DNA of 64,000 nucleotides from Marinobacter sp. BW6 (lineage in GTDB: Bacteria > Pseudomonadota > Gammaproteobacteria > Pseudomonadales > Oleiphilaceae). Numbering within the stretch: the stretch's first letter is position 1; every line of letters begins with the position of its first letter. Shown here piece by piece: positions 18,135-30,917 of the stretch. The position numbers were made by a program, and so were the translations under genes. The stretch is from positions 62,001 through 126,000 of the forward strand of contig NZ_VIRN01000035.1 in assembly GCF_008107725.1 (NCBI RefSeq), read 5' to 3'. The notes under the pieces were generated by a model. It was not told where the DNA came from, made no database searches, and was given only the letters and a program-made list of their open reading frames with translations.

Positions 18135-20972
18135 ATGCACGAAAGCATAATGGAGCAGTTATGGCAGACTTCCCACCTTCAGGGTGGAAATCTTGCCTAT
18201 GTTGAACAGCTTTTTGAAACCTACCTGACAGACCCCAATGCCGTTCCCGAAGAGTGGCGCAGCTATTTCGACAAGCTTCCCAGTGTCGATGGCTACAAGG
18301 GCCGTGACATTGTCCACTCTTCCATCCGTGAACAGTTTGAACACATTTCCCGTAACCAGCGTTTTCTTGCCAGCGGCGGCGTACCCGCCAGTGCAACGTC
18401 TGATGCGGATAAAAAACAGATTCGTGTTCTTCAGCTGATTAACGCTTACCGCTTCCGCGGTCATCAGGAAGCGAAGCTGGACCCGCTCGGCGTATGGCAG
18501 CGCCCCAGGGTCGAAGACCTCGATCCCGAATTCCATGAGTTATCGGACTCTGACCGTGACCTGGAATTCCAGACCGGCTCCCTGAATCTTGGTTCCGAGA
18601 CCATGAAGCTCGGAGACATCGTCGATGGCTTGCGCCAAACCTATTGCGAAAGCATCGGCGCTGAATACATGCATGTGGTCGATACCCGCATCAAGCGTTG
18701 GTTCCAGCAACGCATGGAGCCGGTTCGCTCACGCCCTGCCTACGAACATAGCACCCGTAAGCACATCCTTGAGCGTCTGACGGCTGCCGAAGGTCTTGAA
18801 AAGTACCTCGGATCCCGTTATCCGGGCGTTAAACGGTTTGGTCTTGAAGGTGGTGAGACCCTGATCCCCTGCCTGGACGAGCTAATTCAGCGTGCCGGTT
18901 CATACGGCGCCAAGGAAATTGTCCTGGGTATGGCTCACCGTGGTCGCCTGAACGTTCTGGTCAACACCCTGGGCAAAAACCCGAGAGAGCTCTTTGACGA
19001 GTTTGAAGGCAAGAAACTTGCGGATTCTGGCTCCGGTGACGTGAAATACCACCAGGGTTTCTCATCCAACGTGATGACCCCGGGTGGTGAAGTTCACCTG
19101 GCGATGGCGTTTAACCCGTCTCACCTGGAAATCGTTTCTCCGGTAGTTGAGGGTTCCGTGCGGGCTCGGCAAACCCGCCGCAATGATGATGAGGGCACCA
19201 AGGTAGTCCCGATTATCATGCACGGTGACGCGGCATTTGCCGGTCAGGGCGTGGTGATGGAAACTTTCCAGATGTCCCAGACCCGTGGTTTTGGGGTTGG
19301 CGGTACCATTCACATCGTCATCAATAACCAGGTTGGTTTCACCACCAGCAAGCAGGAAGACGCCCGGTCCACGGAATACTGTACCGACGTCGCCAAGATG
19401 ATCCAGGCGCCGATTCTGCACGTGAATGCAGACGACCCCGAGGCTGTCATGTTCGTGACGCAGATGGCCATGGATTACCGCAACGAATTCAAGAACGACA
19501 TCGTGATCGATCTGGTCTGCTATCGTCGTCGTGGCCACAACGAGGCGGACGAGCCGGCCGCAACCCAGCCGGTCATGTACGAGAAGATCCGCAAGCTGAA
19601 AACCACTCGGAACCTGTATGTGGATCAGTTGGTGGAAGCCGGTGTGATTACCGAAGAAGAAGCCAAACAGATGGAGAATGACTACCGTGACGCCCTGGAC
19701 AATGGCGAACACGTGGTCAAATCCCTGGTCAAGGAGCCCAACAAAGAGCTCTATGTTGACTGGACTCCGTACCTCGGTCACGAGTGGACCGCCAAGTGCA
19801 AGTCCAGCGTTGCTCTGAAGACGATTCAGAAGCTGGGCAAGAAGCTGACCTCAGTCCCCGAAGGTTTCAGCATTCAGCGCCAGGTCTCCAAAATTGTTAC
19901 GGACCGGGAGAAGATGACGGCCGGTGCCTTGCCCATCAACTGGGGCTACGGCGAAGTCATGGCCTATGCGACCCTGTTGAATGAAGGTCACCCCATCCGT
20001 CTTACCGGCCAGGATATTGGCCGGGGAACCTTCTCCCATCGGCATGCGGTTCTTCACAATCAGAAGGATGGTTCCACCCACATTGCCCTGGCGGAATTGG
20101 CCGAGGATCAGCCGAAATTCGAGATCTACGACTCTCTGCTGTCTGAAGAAGCCGTTATGGCCTTCGAATACGGCTATTCCACGACCGCTCCTGACGGTCT
20201 TGTGGTCTGGGAAGCCCAGTTTGGTGACTTTGCCAACGGCGCCCAGGTTGTAATCGATCAGTTCCTGACCAGTGGTGAGCACAAGTGGGGGCGTCTCTGC
20301 GGTCTGACCCTCCTGCTGCCCCACGGTTACGAAGGGCAGGGGCCTGAGCACAGCTCCGCGCGCCTCGAGCGTTTCCTGCAACTGAGTGCCGAGCACAACA
20401 TTCAGGTCTGTGTGCCGACCACGCCGTCGCAGGTGTTCCACATGCTTCGTCGGCAGGTCAAGCGCCCGCTGCGTAAGCCGCTGGTAGCGATCACTCCCAA
20501 GAGCCTGCTGCGGCACAAGGAAGCGACGTCTGATCTTGATGACCTGACCTCAGGTACCTTCAAGACCGTGCTGCCAGAGAAAGAGCCGTCCGATCCGAAG
20601 AAAGTCACCCGCCTGATTCTGTGCTCTGGCAAGGTGTATTTCGATCTGTTGGAGAAGAAGAAATCTGACGAGCGCGATGACGTTGCCATCGTTCGGATCG
20701 AGCAGCTGTATCCTTTCCCCGGAGACGACCTTGACGAATTGCTGAGCGAATACACCAAGCTCAAGCACGTTGTCTGGTGTCAGGAAGAACCGATGAACCA
20801 GGGTGCCTGGTACTGCAGTCAGCATCATATGCGTAATGCGCTGCATCGCAAGAATCCCAAGCTGTACCTTCAGTATGCCGGTCGTGACGCTTCGGCTGCT
20901 CCTGCCTGTGGCCATATGTCTGTCCACATCGAAGAGCAGAAGAAACTGGTTAACGACGCGTTTGAAATTTGA
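18135..20972 (+). CDS. sucA: 2-oxoglutarate dehydrogenase E1 component SucA
   Basis: A 945-residue thiamine-diphosphate enzyme that decarboxylates 2-oxoglutarate. The N-terminal segment (NLAYVEQLFETYLTDP, PEEWRSYF) is the family's E2-binding region. The ThDP/Mg motif is seen in MHGDAAFAGQG and INNQVGFTT, with catalytic histidines in MAHRGRLNVL and FNPSHLEIV. ATG 18135 has AAGGTGAG upstream and gives the canonical N-terminus. It is the first gene of sucAB-lpd-sucCD. Confidence 0.97.
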   Translation: MHESIMEQLWQTSHLQGGNLAYVEQLFETYLTDPNAVPEEWRSYFDKLPSVDGYKGRDIVHSSIREQFEHISRNQRFLASGGVPASATSDADKKQIRVLQLINAYRFRGHQEAKLDPLGVWQRPRVEDLDPEFHELSDSDRDLEFQTGSLNLGSETMKLGDIVDGLRQTYCESIGAEYMHVVDTRIKRWFQQRMEPVRSRPAYEHSTRKHILERLTAAEGLEKYLGSRYPGVKRFGLEGGETLIPCLDELIQRAGSYGAKEIVLGMAHRGRLNVLVNTLGKNPRELFDEFEGKKLADSGSGDVKYHQGFSSNVMTPGGEVHLAMAFNPSHLEIVSPVVEGSVRARQTRRNDDEGTKVVPIIMHGDAAFAGQGVVMETFQMSQTRGFGVGGTIHIVINNQVGFTTSKQEDARSTEYCTDVAKMIQAPILHVNADDPEAVMFVTQMAMDYRNEFKNDIVIDLVCYRRRGHNEADEPAATQPVMYEKIRKLKTTRNLYVDQLVEAGVITEEEAKQMENDYRDALDNGEHVVKSLVKEPNKELYVDWTPYLGHEWTAKCKSSVALKTIQKLGKKLTSVPEGFSIQRQVSKIVTDREKMTAGALPINWGYGEVMAYATLLNEGHPIRLTGQDIGRGTFSHRHAVLHNQKDGSTHIALAELAEDQPKFEIYDSLLSEEAVMAFEYGYSTTAPDGLVVWEAQFGDFANGAQVVIDQFLTSGEHKWGRLCGLTLLLPHGYEGQGPEHSSARLERFLQLSAEHNIQVCVPTTPSQVFHMLRRQVKRPLRKPLVAITPKSLLRHKEATSDLDDLTSGTFKTVLPEKEPSDPKKVTRLILCSGKVYFDLLEKKKSDERDDVAIVRIEQLYPFPGDDLDELLSEYTKLKHVVWCQEEPMNQGAWYCSQHHMRNALHRKNPKLYLQYAGRDASAAPACGHMSVHIEEQKKLVNDAFEI

Positions 20973-20997
20973 CGAGCTACCGAACTAAGGATCTGTA

Positions 20998-22224
<1,227 letters not shown>

Positions 22225-22236
22225 GCCGACATTTAA

Positions 22237-23703
<1,467 letters not shown>

Positions 23704-23739
23704 CGCAAACCAGGAATTTTTTAATTCGGGACATTAACT

Positions 23740-24906
23740 ATGAATTTGCATGAATATCAGGGCAAACAGCTTTTCGCTGAATATGGCCTGCCAGTATCCA
23801 AGGGCATTGCCTGTGATACTCCGAAGGAAGCTGTAGACGCAGCTGGTGAAATCGGCGGTGATGCCTGGGTTGTAAAAGCCCAGGTTCACGCAGGTGGCCG
23901 TGGTAAGGCTGGCGGTGTAAAGCTGGTCAAGAGCAAAGACGAGATCCGTGAGTTTGCCGAGAAGTGGCTGGGTCAGAACCTGGTAACCTATCAGACAGAT
24001 GAGAATGGCCAGCCGGTCAGCAAGATTCTGGTTGAATCCCTCACCGACATCGACCAGGAGCTTTACCTGGGTGCGGTCGTTGACCGTGGTACCCGTCGTA
24101 TCGTGTTCATGGCCTCTACCGAAGGCGGTGTTGAGATCGAGAAGGTTGCCGAAGAAACGCCCGAGAAGATCCTGAAAGCGGAAGTCGACCCGCTGGTTGG
24201 CGCACAGCCGTACCAGGGCCGCGAACTCGCGTTCAAGCTGGGCCTGGAAGGCAAGCAGATCGGTCAGTTCACCAAGATTTTCGTTGGTCTGGCGAAGCTG
24301 TTCGAAGAGTGCGACCTGGCACTGGTCGAGATCAACCCGCTGGTTATTACCCCGGCCGGTGATCTGCACTGCCTGGATGCCAAAGTCGGTGTTGATGGCA
24401 ACGCGTTGTACCGTCAGAAGAAAATTCACGAAATGCACGATCCCTCCCAGGAAGACTCCCGGGAAGCGGAAGCGGCCAAGTGGGAACTGAACTACGTAGC
24501 CCTCGAAGGCAACATCGGTTGCATGGTCAACGGTGCCGGCCTGGCCATGGGTACCATGGACATCATCAAGCTGTCCGGCGGCCAGCCTGCCAACTTCCTG
24601 GACGTTGGTGGCGGTGCAACCAAGGAGCGTGTTTCCGAAGCGTTCAAGATCATTCTGTCTGACTCCAACGTCAAGGCGGTTCTGGTCAACATCTTCGGTG
24701 GTATCGTTCGCTGCGACATGATTGCAGAGGGCATCATCGGTGCCGTGAAGGAAGTCGGCGTCAAGGTTCCTGTTGTGGTTCGCCTTGAAGGCAACAACGC
24801 GGAGAAGGGTACTCAGGTACTCGCCGAGAGCGGTCTGAACATCATTGCCGCTACCAGTCTGTCGAATGCGGCAGAGCAAGTTGTTAAAGCCGCAGGGGGT
24901 AAATAA
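23740..24906 (+). CDS. sucC: Succinyl-CoA synthetase beta subunit SucC
   Basis: A 388-residue ATP-grasp subunit, exactly the usual length. The N-terminus [18 protein letters not shown], the nucleotide-site [14 protein letters not shown], and the CoA/phosphate-side [13 protein letters not shown] are present. It makes ATP (or GTP) from succinyl-CoA together with SucD. Its TAA shares an A with the sucD ATG, so the two are translationally coupled. Confidence 0.97.
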   Translation: MNLHEYQGKQLFAEYGLPVSKGIACDTPKEAVDAAGEIGGDAWVVKAQVHAGGRGKAGGVKLVKSKDEIREFAEKWLGQNLVTYQTDENGQPVSKILVESLTDIDQELYLGAVVDRGTRRIVFMASTEGGVEIEKVAEETPEKILKAEVDPLVGAQPYQGRELAFKLGLEGKQIGQFTKIFVGLAKLFEECDLALVEINPLVITPAGDLHCLDAKVGVDGNALYRQKKIHEMHDPSQEDSREAEAAKWELNYVALEGNIGCMVNGAGLAMGTMDIIKLSGGQPANFLDVGGGATKERVSEAFKIILSDSNVKAVLVNIFGGIVRCDMIAEGIIGAVKEVGVKVPVVVRLEGNNAEKGTQVLAESGLNIIAATSLSNAAEQVVKAAGGK

Positions 24907-25778
24907 TGAGCATCCTGATTAACAAAGACACCAAGGTTATCTGTCAGGGCTTTACCGGCGCACAGGGCACCTTCCACTCAGAGCAGGCGATTGCCTACGG
25001 CACCAAGATGGTTGGCGGCGTTAGCCCCGGCAAAGGCGGTACCGAGCATCTGGGCCTGCCGGTGTTCAACACCGTGCGTGACGCCGTTGAAGCAACTGGC
25101 GCAGAAGCGACCGTTATCTACGTACCGGCGCCGTTCTGCAAAGACGCCATCATCGAAGCGGCGGATGCCGGCATTCAGCTGATCGTATGTATCACTGAAG
25201 GTATCCCGACCATCGATATGCTGTACGCCAAGGAATACGTGGATCGCAAGGGCGTTCGCATGATTGGTCCCAACTGCCCGGGTGTTATCACTCCGGACGA
25301 GTGCAAGATCGGCATCATGCCTGGCCACATCCACAAGAAGGGCAAGGTTGGTATCGTGTCCCGTTCAGGCACCCTGACTTACGAAGCGGTCAAGCAGACC
25401 ACTGACTTCGGCTATGGTCAGTCCACCTGTATCGGTATCGGTGGTGACCCGATCCCGGGCTCCAACTTCATCGACATTCTGGCCCTGCTCGAGAAAGACC
25501 CTGAGACAGAAGCCATTGTGATGATCGGCGAGATCGGCGGTACCGCCGAGGAAGAAGCTGCAGCATACATCAAGCAGAACGTTTCCAAGCCGGTGGTTTC
25601 CTACATCGCTGGTGTTACTGCGCCTCCGGGCAAGCGTATGGGCCACGCTGGCGCCATCATTTCCGGTGGCAAGGGTACAGCAGACGACAAGTTTGCCGCT
25701 CTGGAAGACGCTGGTGTTCGCACTGTACGCAGTCTGGCCGAGATCGGTCAGGCCCTGAAGGAAGTCACTGGCTGGTAA
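24906..25778 (+). CDS. sucD: Succinyl-CoA synthetase alpha subunit SucD
   Basis: A 290-residue CoA-binding subunit. The CoA site [14 protein letters not shown] is at the N-terminus and the phosphorylated histidine is His247 in [11 protein letters not shown]. The family motif GPNCPGVI is also present. It closes the sucAB-lpd-sucCD operon and is followed by a strong terminator. Confidence 0.97.
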   Translation: MSILINKDTKVICQGFTGAQGTFHSEQAIAYGTKMVGGVSPGKGGTEHLGLPVFNTVRDAVEATGAEATVIYVPAPFCKDAIIEAADAGIQLIVCITEGIPTIDMLYAKEYVDRKGVRMIGPNCPGVITPDECKIGIMPGHIHKKGKVGIVSRSGTLTYEAVKQTTDFGYGQSTCIGIGGDPIPGSNFIDILALLEKDPETEAIVMIGEIGGTAEEEAAAYIKQNVSKPVVSYIAGVTAPPGKRMGHAGAIISGGKGTADDKFAALEDAGVRTVRSLAEIGQALKEVTGW

Positions 25779-25795
25779 GCTGGCCTTCTTTCAGT

Positions 25796-25834
25796 AAAAA
25801 CCCCCGTTTCTGCCCTGCAGAGCGGGGGTTTTTT
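25796..25834 (+). terminator. Terminator of the suc operon
   Basis: CCCCCG and CGGGGG enclose an inner CTGC-CCT-GCAG stem, flanked by A5 on the left and T6 on the right. It lies 17 bases after the sucD stop codon and has the form of a classic Rho-independent terminator. Confidence 0.93.
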
Positions 25835-25898
25835 ATTTATAATGCCGGGTCGCCTGAACTATGATGGCGGTTCCAATACCAAATAAGGAGTTCGTGCT

Positions 25899-27113
25899 TT
25901 GAGTTCTGTAGATTCCCAGCAAAGGGTTTTGTCCGGCATGCGTCCGACCGGCAAGCTTCACCTTGGCCACTACCACGGTGTCCTGAAAAACTGGGTTAAA
26001 CTCCAGCATGAATTCGAATGCTTCTTCTTTGTGGCAGACTGGCACGCGCTGACCACCAATTACGACGATCCCTCCGGCATTGAACAGAGCGTCTGGGATA
26101 TGGTCATCGATTGGCTCGCGGCCGGCGTGAACCCGGGCTCGTCCACCATGTTCATTCAGTCACAGGTGCCCGAGCATGCCGAACTGCACCTGCTGCTGTC
26201 GATGATTACGCCCCTCGGTTGGCTGGAACGTGTGCCTACGTTCAAGGACCAGCAGGAAAAGCTGCGGGAGAAGGATCTGGCGACCTACGGGTTTCTGGGT
26301 TACCCGTTGCTGCAGAGTGCGGACATCCTGGTCTACCGGGCAGGGAAAGTGCCAGTGGGTGCCGATCAGGTTTCGCATGTCGAAATCACCCGTGAGATCG
26401 CCCGCCGTTTTAATCACATCTACGGTCGTGAGCCGGGATTTGAAGAGCAGGCGGAAGGCGCCATCGTCAAGATGGGCAAGAAGAACGCCAAACTCTATCG
26501 AAACCTCAAGAGGCGTTATCAGGAAGAGGGCGATATGGACGCCCTGGAAACGGCCCGTGCTCTGCTGAAAGAGCAGCAGAACATCTCCCTGGGAGATCGT
26601 GAGAGGCTGTACGGTTACATTGAAGGCGGCGGCAAGGTGATTTTGCCGGAGCCGCAGCCGCTGCTGACGCCGGAGTCCAAGTTGCCAGGGTTGGATGGCC
26701 AGAAAATGTCCAAGTCTTACAACAACTATATCGGCCTGCGGGAAGAACCGGACAGCGTTGCCCAGAAAGTCCGCACCATGCAGACCGATCCCCAGCGGGT
26801 CCGTCGCACCGATGCCGGTGAGCCGGAAAAATGCCCGGTGTGGGGTATGCACAAGATCTATTCTGACGCCGACACTCAGGAGTGGGTGCAAAACGGTTGT
26901 CGAAGCGCCGGAATTGGTTGCCTGGACTGCAAGAAGCCGTTGATTGACGCGATTGTCGAGGAGCAGCGTCCGCTCCACGAACGCGCCCGGGAATATGAAG
27001 GCAATCCGGATCTGGTTCACTCCATTCTCCAGGAAGGCCGTGAACACGCGCGCGATGCCGCTCGCGATACCCTTGAGGAAGTCCGGGCAGCCATGGGGCT
27101 TCATTACCGCTGA
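25899..27113 (+). CDS. trpS: Tryptophanyl-tRNA synthetase
   Basis: A 404-residue class I aminoacyl-tRNA synthetase charging tRNA-Trp. The HIGH-type motif is HLGH (21-24) in TGKLHLGHYHG and the KMSKS loop is K269-S273. An insertion before KMSKS (about residues 205-255) and a Cys-bearing tail (GCRSAGIGCLDCKK) make it longer than the ~335-residue E. coli type and like the longer pseudomonad type. Translation appears to begin at TTG 25899, eight bases after AAGGAG; no in-frame ATG is near. A TATGAT hexamer at 25860-25865 may be its -10. Confidence 0.94.
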   Translation: MSSVDSQQRVLSGMRPTGKLHLGHYHGVLKNWVKLQHEFECFFFVADWHALTTNYDDPSGIEQSVWDMVIDWLAAGVNPGSSTMFIQSQVPEHAELHLLLSMITPLGWLERVPTFKDQQEKLREKDLATYGFLGYPLLQSADILVYRAGKVPVGADQVSHVEITREIARRFNHIYGREPGFEEQAEGAIVKMGKKNAKLYRNLKRRYQEEGDMDALETARALLKEQQNISLGDRERLYGYIEGGGKVILPEPQPLLTPESKLPGLDGQKMSKSYNNYIGLREEPDSVAQKVRTMQTDPQRVRRTDAGEPEKCPVWGMHKIYSDADTQEWVQNGCRSAGIGCLDCKKPLIDAIVEEQRPLHERAREYEGNPDLVHSILQEGREHARDAARDTLEEVRAAMGLHYR

Positions 27114-27123
27114 ATCCGCAGGA

Positions 27124-27158
27124 ACCGGCGCCGGGCCCTGATAGGCCCCGGCCCCGGT
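27124..27158 (+). terminator. Long GC hairpin between trpS and scpA
   Basis: A 15-position stem with two C-C mismatches (arms beginning ACCGG and ending CCGGT) and loop TGATA. No T tract follows and the scpA ribosome site GGAG is almost adjacent. It may be an attenuating or mRNA-stabilising structure rather than a full terminator. Confidence 0.45.
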
Positions 27159-27173
27159 CCGGAGTGAAAGGTT

Positions 27174-28007
27174 ATGTCGGAAGAATCCACCGATCAGGCA
27201 ACGCCCGAAGCTCAGGACACCGCACCTGAGCAGTCACCGCTGGCGCGGGTTTCCGGCAAGCCGGTGGTGGATCTTCCCAAGGACCTGTACATTCCGCCTG
27301 ACGCGCTTGCGGTTTTCCTCGAAGCTTTTGAAGGTCCGCTGGATCTCCTGCTGTATCTCATTCGTCGCCAGAATATGAACATTCTGGATATTGATGTCAG
27401 CGAGATTACCCGGCAATACATGGATTATATTGGTGCCGTGGAGGCAATGCGCTTCGAACTGGCCGCCGAATACCTGGTGATGGCAGCCACGCTGGCGGAA
27501 ATCAAATCCAGAATGCTGTTGCCCCGACAGGAGACCGACGACGAGGAAGAAGTCGATCCGCGGGCTGAACTGATTCGCAGGCTTCAGCAGTACGAGCGGT
27601 TCAAGCAGGCAGCGGAAGATATCGACGAAATGCCGCGCCTGGAGCGGGATAGTTTCGTCGCCTCCGCGGCACTGCCGAAGATGCCTTCGAGCCAGCCGCA
27701 TCCGGATGTGGACCTTCGGGAAATGCTGCTGGCCCTGCAGGGTGTGCTGCAGCGGGCGGACCTGTTTACCAGCCACCATGTGGAGCGGGAACGGCTTTCC
27801 ACCCGTGAGCGCATGTCCGCGATTCTATCGGTGCTTCAGGATGATCATTTCGTGACCTTCGAGAGGCTGTTCACGTTGGAAGAGGGCCGTCTCGGGGTTG
27901 TGGTGACCTTCCTGGCGACTCTTGAACTGGTCAAGGAGCAGCTGATCGAGGTTGTCCAGGCGGAAGTTCTCGGGCCGATTCACGTTCGGGCCAGGGCCGC
28001 CAGTTAA
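27174..28007 (+). CDS. scpA: Segregation and condensation protein A (kleisin ScpA)
   Basis: A 277-residue kleisin that bridges the SMC heads in the bacterial condensin. The typical start of the conserved core is FEGPLDLLLYLIRRQNMNILDI, preceded by a ~45-residue acidic, low-complexity extension. The middle (RAELIRRLQQYERFKQAAEDI) and the C-terminal winged-helix region follow. ATG 27174 has GGAGTGAAAGG upstream. scpB and rluB follow in the same direction, and smc lies about 3.6 kb downstream. Confidence 0.95.
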   Translation: MSEESTDQATPEAQDTAPEQSPLARVSGKPVVDLPKDLYIPPDALAVFLEAFEGPLDLLLYLIRRQNMNILDIDVSEITRQYMDYIGAVEAMRFELAAEYLVMAATLAEIKSRMLLPRQETDDEEEVDPRAELIRRLQQYERFKQAAEDIDEMPRLERDSFVASAALPKMPSSQPHPDVDLREMLLALQGVLQRADLFTSHHVERERLSTRERMSAILSVLQDDHFVTFERLFTLEEGRLGVVVTFLATLELVKEQLIEVVQAEVLGPIHVRARAAS

Positions 28008-28049
28008 GGCCTGCGACAGTCCAAAGCACGGAAATACGGGTTAGAGACC

Positions 28050-28688
28050 ATGAACGAAGAGCACTTGTTGAGAATCCAGGCTATTGCCGAAGCAGCCTTG
28101 CTGGCAGCGGGAAAACCGCTGTCTCTCGACCAGCTCAGAGAATTGTTCAGTGAGGAGGAGCGACCGGCGCGCCAGGTTATGGAGCACGTCATGGTGCTTC
28201 TTGAGACGGCCTGTGAGGGGCGGGGCTTCGAGTTGAAGAAGGTCGCCAGTGGTTATCGCCTTCAGGTGCGCGAGGAATTCGCACCCTGGGTGGGTCGCCT
28301 GTTTGAGGAGAAGCCCCAGCGTTATTCCCGGGCTTTGCTGGAAACCCTCGCCTTGATCGCCTACCGGCAGCCCATCACCCGGGGTGAAATCGAGGACATA
28401 CGGGGTGTTACGGTAAGCAGCAATATCATTCGCACCCTGCTTGAGCGAGAGTGGGTGAGAGTTGTTGGACATCGGGATGTTCCGGGTAGACCGGCCATGT
28501 ACGCAACCACGAAGCAATTTCTGGACTACTTCAGCCTCACGGGCCTGGACCAGCTGCCGCCCCTGAATGAAGTCCGGGATCTTGAAGAGATCGGCCGGGA
28601 AATTGAAAAGAACATGCAGGCGGAGATCGAGTTCGAATCAACGGCTGCCGAAAACGACGACGAATCTTCGAGCCAGACACTTCACTGA
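28050..28688 (+). CDS. scpB: Segregation and condensation protein B (ScpB)
   Basis: A 212-residue winged-helix protein that binds ScpA as a dimer in the SMC-ScpAB complex. The conserved core ETLALIAYRQPITRGEIEDIRGV and the following VGHRDVPGRPAMYATT are visible. The tail (after ~185) is acidic and Ser/Glu-rich. The gene lies 42 bases after scpA and 39 before rluB, in a trpS-scpA-scpB-rluB run. Confidence 0.95.
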   Translation: MNEEHLLRIQAIAEAALLAAGKPLSLDQLRELFSEEERPARQVMEHVMVLLETACEGRGFELKKVASGYRLQVREEFAPWVGRLFEEKPQRYSRALLETLALIAYRQPITRGEIEDIRGVTVSSNIIRTLLEREWVRVVGHRDVPGRPAMYATTKQFLDYFSLTGLDQLPPLNEVRDLEEIGREIEKNMQAEIEFESTAAENDDESSSQTLH

Positions 28689-28727
28689 TGCCATTCGGGT
28701 GTCAGTCAGAAATTAAGGATTGATTGC

Positions 28728-29711
28728 ATGGCGGCAGAACGCCCCAAAAAACCAGCCAGGCCAGCCCAGGACAAAGTCAGCCAGGGTGGCCCTGAGCGTA
28801 TTCAGAAATTGCTCGCCCGGGCGGGTATCGGTTCGCGCCGGGAAATTGAAGGCTGGATGGAAGCCGGGCGCCTGATGGTCAACGGTCAGCCGGTAGCGCC
28901 CGGCCAGAAAGCAACCGTGGAAGACCGTTTCGAGCTCGACGGCAAGCGCCTGGAAGTTTCCGGGGCTGCGGAAGTGATGCGCCGTGTGCTGATCTACAAC
29001 AAGCCAGAGGGTGAAGTCACCACTCGAAAGGACCCCGAGGGCCGACCGACAGTGTTCGATCGCCTACCGAGGCTGAAAGAGCATCGGTGGATTTCCATTG
29101 GTCGGCTTGATATCAACACCACCGGTCTGGTCCTCTTTACGACGGATGGTGAGTTGGCCAATCGGCTGATGCATCCCTCCAACCAGATTGACCGGGAATA
29201 CGCGGTTCGGATCTTCGGGGAAGTGGACGATGCCATGATTGAGCGGTTGCTTCAGGGTGTCCTCCTGGAAGACGGCATGGCGAAGTTTACCGATATTTCC
29301 CCGGCCGGCGGTAGCGGCATTAATCGCTGGTTCCACGTTACCCTGCTGGAGGGGCGGAATAGGGAAGTGCGGCGCCTGTGGGAATCCCAGGGTGTTCGTG
29401 TGAGTCGGCTCAAGCGCGTGCGCTACGGGCCGGTCTTCCTGCCAAGCAGGCTCACCGTAGGCAAATGGGAAGAGCTGGATCAGAGGGCTGTAGATACCCT
29501 GAGCCGGACTGTTGGTCTGGAGGCAGTTGAAATCCCCCAGAAGACGCCGAATGAGAAAGCGGCCCTCGACCGTCAGCGCCGAAAAAGCCCTGGCCGCTCG
29601 GGCAAGAAGACACCCGGGAATAAATGGGCGGTCAGTGACACCAGGCCTGCCAAGCCGGCCGGACGCACAACCAAGCCTGAGAGAGCCCGAAGCAAAACGC
29701 CCCGAGGTTGA
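28728..29711 (+). CDS. rluB: 23S rRNA pseudouridine(2605) synthase RluB
   Basis: A 327-residue RsuA-family pseudouridine synthase. An S4 RNA-binding domain (ERIQKLLARAGIGSRREIE, ~24-70) precedes the catalytic domain, where Asp128 in GRLDINTTGL is the nucleophile. The C-terminal ~65 residues are very rich in Lys, Arg, Pro and Gly and probably bind RNA non-specifically. RluB rather than RluE/F is inferred from the scpAB context and the long basic tail. Its stop is only five bases from the end of the convergent diguanylate cyclase gene. Confidence 0.93.
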   Translation: MAAERPKKPARPAQDKVSQGGPERIQKLLARAGIGSRREIEGWMEAGRLMVNGQPVAPGQKATVEDRFELDGKRLEVSGAAEVMRRVLIYNKPEGEVTTRKDPEGRPTVFDRLPRLKEHRWISIGRLDINTTGLVLFTTDGELANRLMHPSNQIDREYAVRIFGEVDDAMIERLLQGVLLEDGMAKFTDISPAGGSGINRWFHVTLLEGRNREVRRLWESQGVRVSRLKRVRYGPVFLPSRLTVGKWEELDQRAVDTLSRTVGLEAVEIPQKTPNEKAALDRQRRKSPGRSGKKTPGNKWAVSDTRPAKPAGRTTKPERARSKTPRG

Positions 29712-29716
29712 TATCG

Positions 29717-30643
29717 TTACGAAATAGTGGCAAACACCCGGGTGCAGTTCCGGCCCTGGTGTTTCGCGCGGTAGAGCGCCTCGTCAGCCCTGGCTAACCA
29801 CGCCTGGGGTGATTCTTTTGACAAGAAGGTAGCTACGCCGCAGCTGGTTGTAACCTTGAGTTCCTTTTCCCCGCCATCCACCCGGATGGCCGCGATAGCC
29901 TCTCGAACCCTTTCTGCTACGTCTCTGGCATCCTGTTCTGAGGTATGGGGGAGCAGGATGGCAAACTCCTCACCACCAAAGCGATAGACTGAATCAGACG
30001 TTCGGATCGACTTCTCTATCTCGGTCGCCGCAATTTGTAGAAGATGGTCGCCCACCACATGACCGTGCGTGTCGTTGACTGTCTTGAAGTGATCCAGATC
30101 GCAGAGCACAAGAGAGTAGGGTTCGCCATGACGCTCAGACAGCAGACTTGAACGCTGCAGGGCGTCGTCCAGGGCGCGCTTGTTGGGAATGCCGGTCAGT
30201 GCATCTGTCAGGGACGCCTGCTCAATTGCAACATACTGGCAGGCGTTGCGAATCGGGCAGATTGCCGCACTGAGCATCATCTCGACGCCTTCCAGTTCCT
30301 GTTCCGAGAATCTCTGGCGGCGTTGCAGGACCAGTGTCCCATAATTGACGCCTTCCAGGCCCAGCCGGTATTCACAACGGTGGGGGCCACCCATGCCACT
30401 GGCGTAGACGAAATCCTGTTTGCCGATCCGATGCCGGTAATTGAGCGCAGTGAACGGCACGATAGCCACCAGCTCTTCAGCCAGGATGGCCAGCTGTTGT
30501 TCCAGCGACAGGGTGGTGGAAAGCCGGCGGGTCAGCCTGGTGAGCACATCCGGCGTGTTGTTCCAGTCCTGATGTGCCTGACGCAGCGCAGCCAGTTTCT
30601 GGGGCTGGGAGGAAGACTGTTGGATCGACGGTATGTTTTTCAC
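29717..30643 (-). CDS. Diguanylate cyclase with GAF-like sensor region
   Basis: A 308-residue cytoplasmic GGDEF protein that should make c-di-GMP. The C-terminal domain has an intact GGEEF (223-227) and, five residues upstream, an RxxD product-inhibition site (Arg214-Asp217). Residues ~30-140 look like a small GAF-type sensor fold and contain no membrane segment; a linker DALTGIPNKRALDDAL begins the catalytic domain. The gene is convergent with rluB. What it senses cannot be told. A predicted c-di-GMP-binding protein lies 14 kb away (44690), but a link is inference only. Confidence 0.92.
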   Translation of the reverse strand: MKNIPSIQQSSSQPQKLAALRQAHQDWNNTPDVLTRLTRRLSTTLSLEQQLAILAEELVAIVPFTALNYRHRIGKQDFVYASGMGGPHRCEYRLGLEGVNYGTLVLQRRQRFSEQELEGVEMMLSAAICPIRNACQYVAIEQASLTDALTGIPNKRALDDALQRSSLLSERHGEPYSLVLCDLDHFKTVNDTHGHVVGDHLLQIAATEIEKSIRTSDSVYRFGGEEFAILLPHTSEQDARDVAERVREAIAAIRVDGGEKELKVTTSCGVATFLSKESPQAWLARADEALYRAKHQGRNCTRVFATIS

Positions 30644-30917
30644 TACGGTTCACTCTGTCGCAGAAGTTTACAGTGCTTTCGTTGTGATTAGCAGAAACCG
30701 TGCCTAGTCAATAAAATATAATAAAAACAGTTGGTAAGGGACTAAACCTCATCCTTCACTCGAGTCCTTAGCGTTGGTCCACGGGTTGTTGTCAAAAAAC
30801 CGGCAGTGATTTGCCGCGACTGATCGTGCCCTGCGCAAAATGTCAGACAAGGGGATGGGGCAATAGATTCCCTGTGGTAAACTTCTGCGTTTGAAATTGT
30901 GCCGTCTTCAGGAATGA

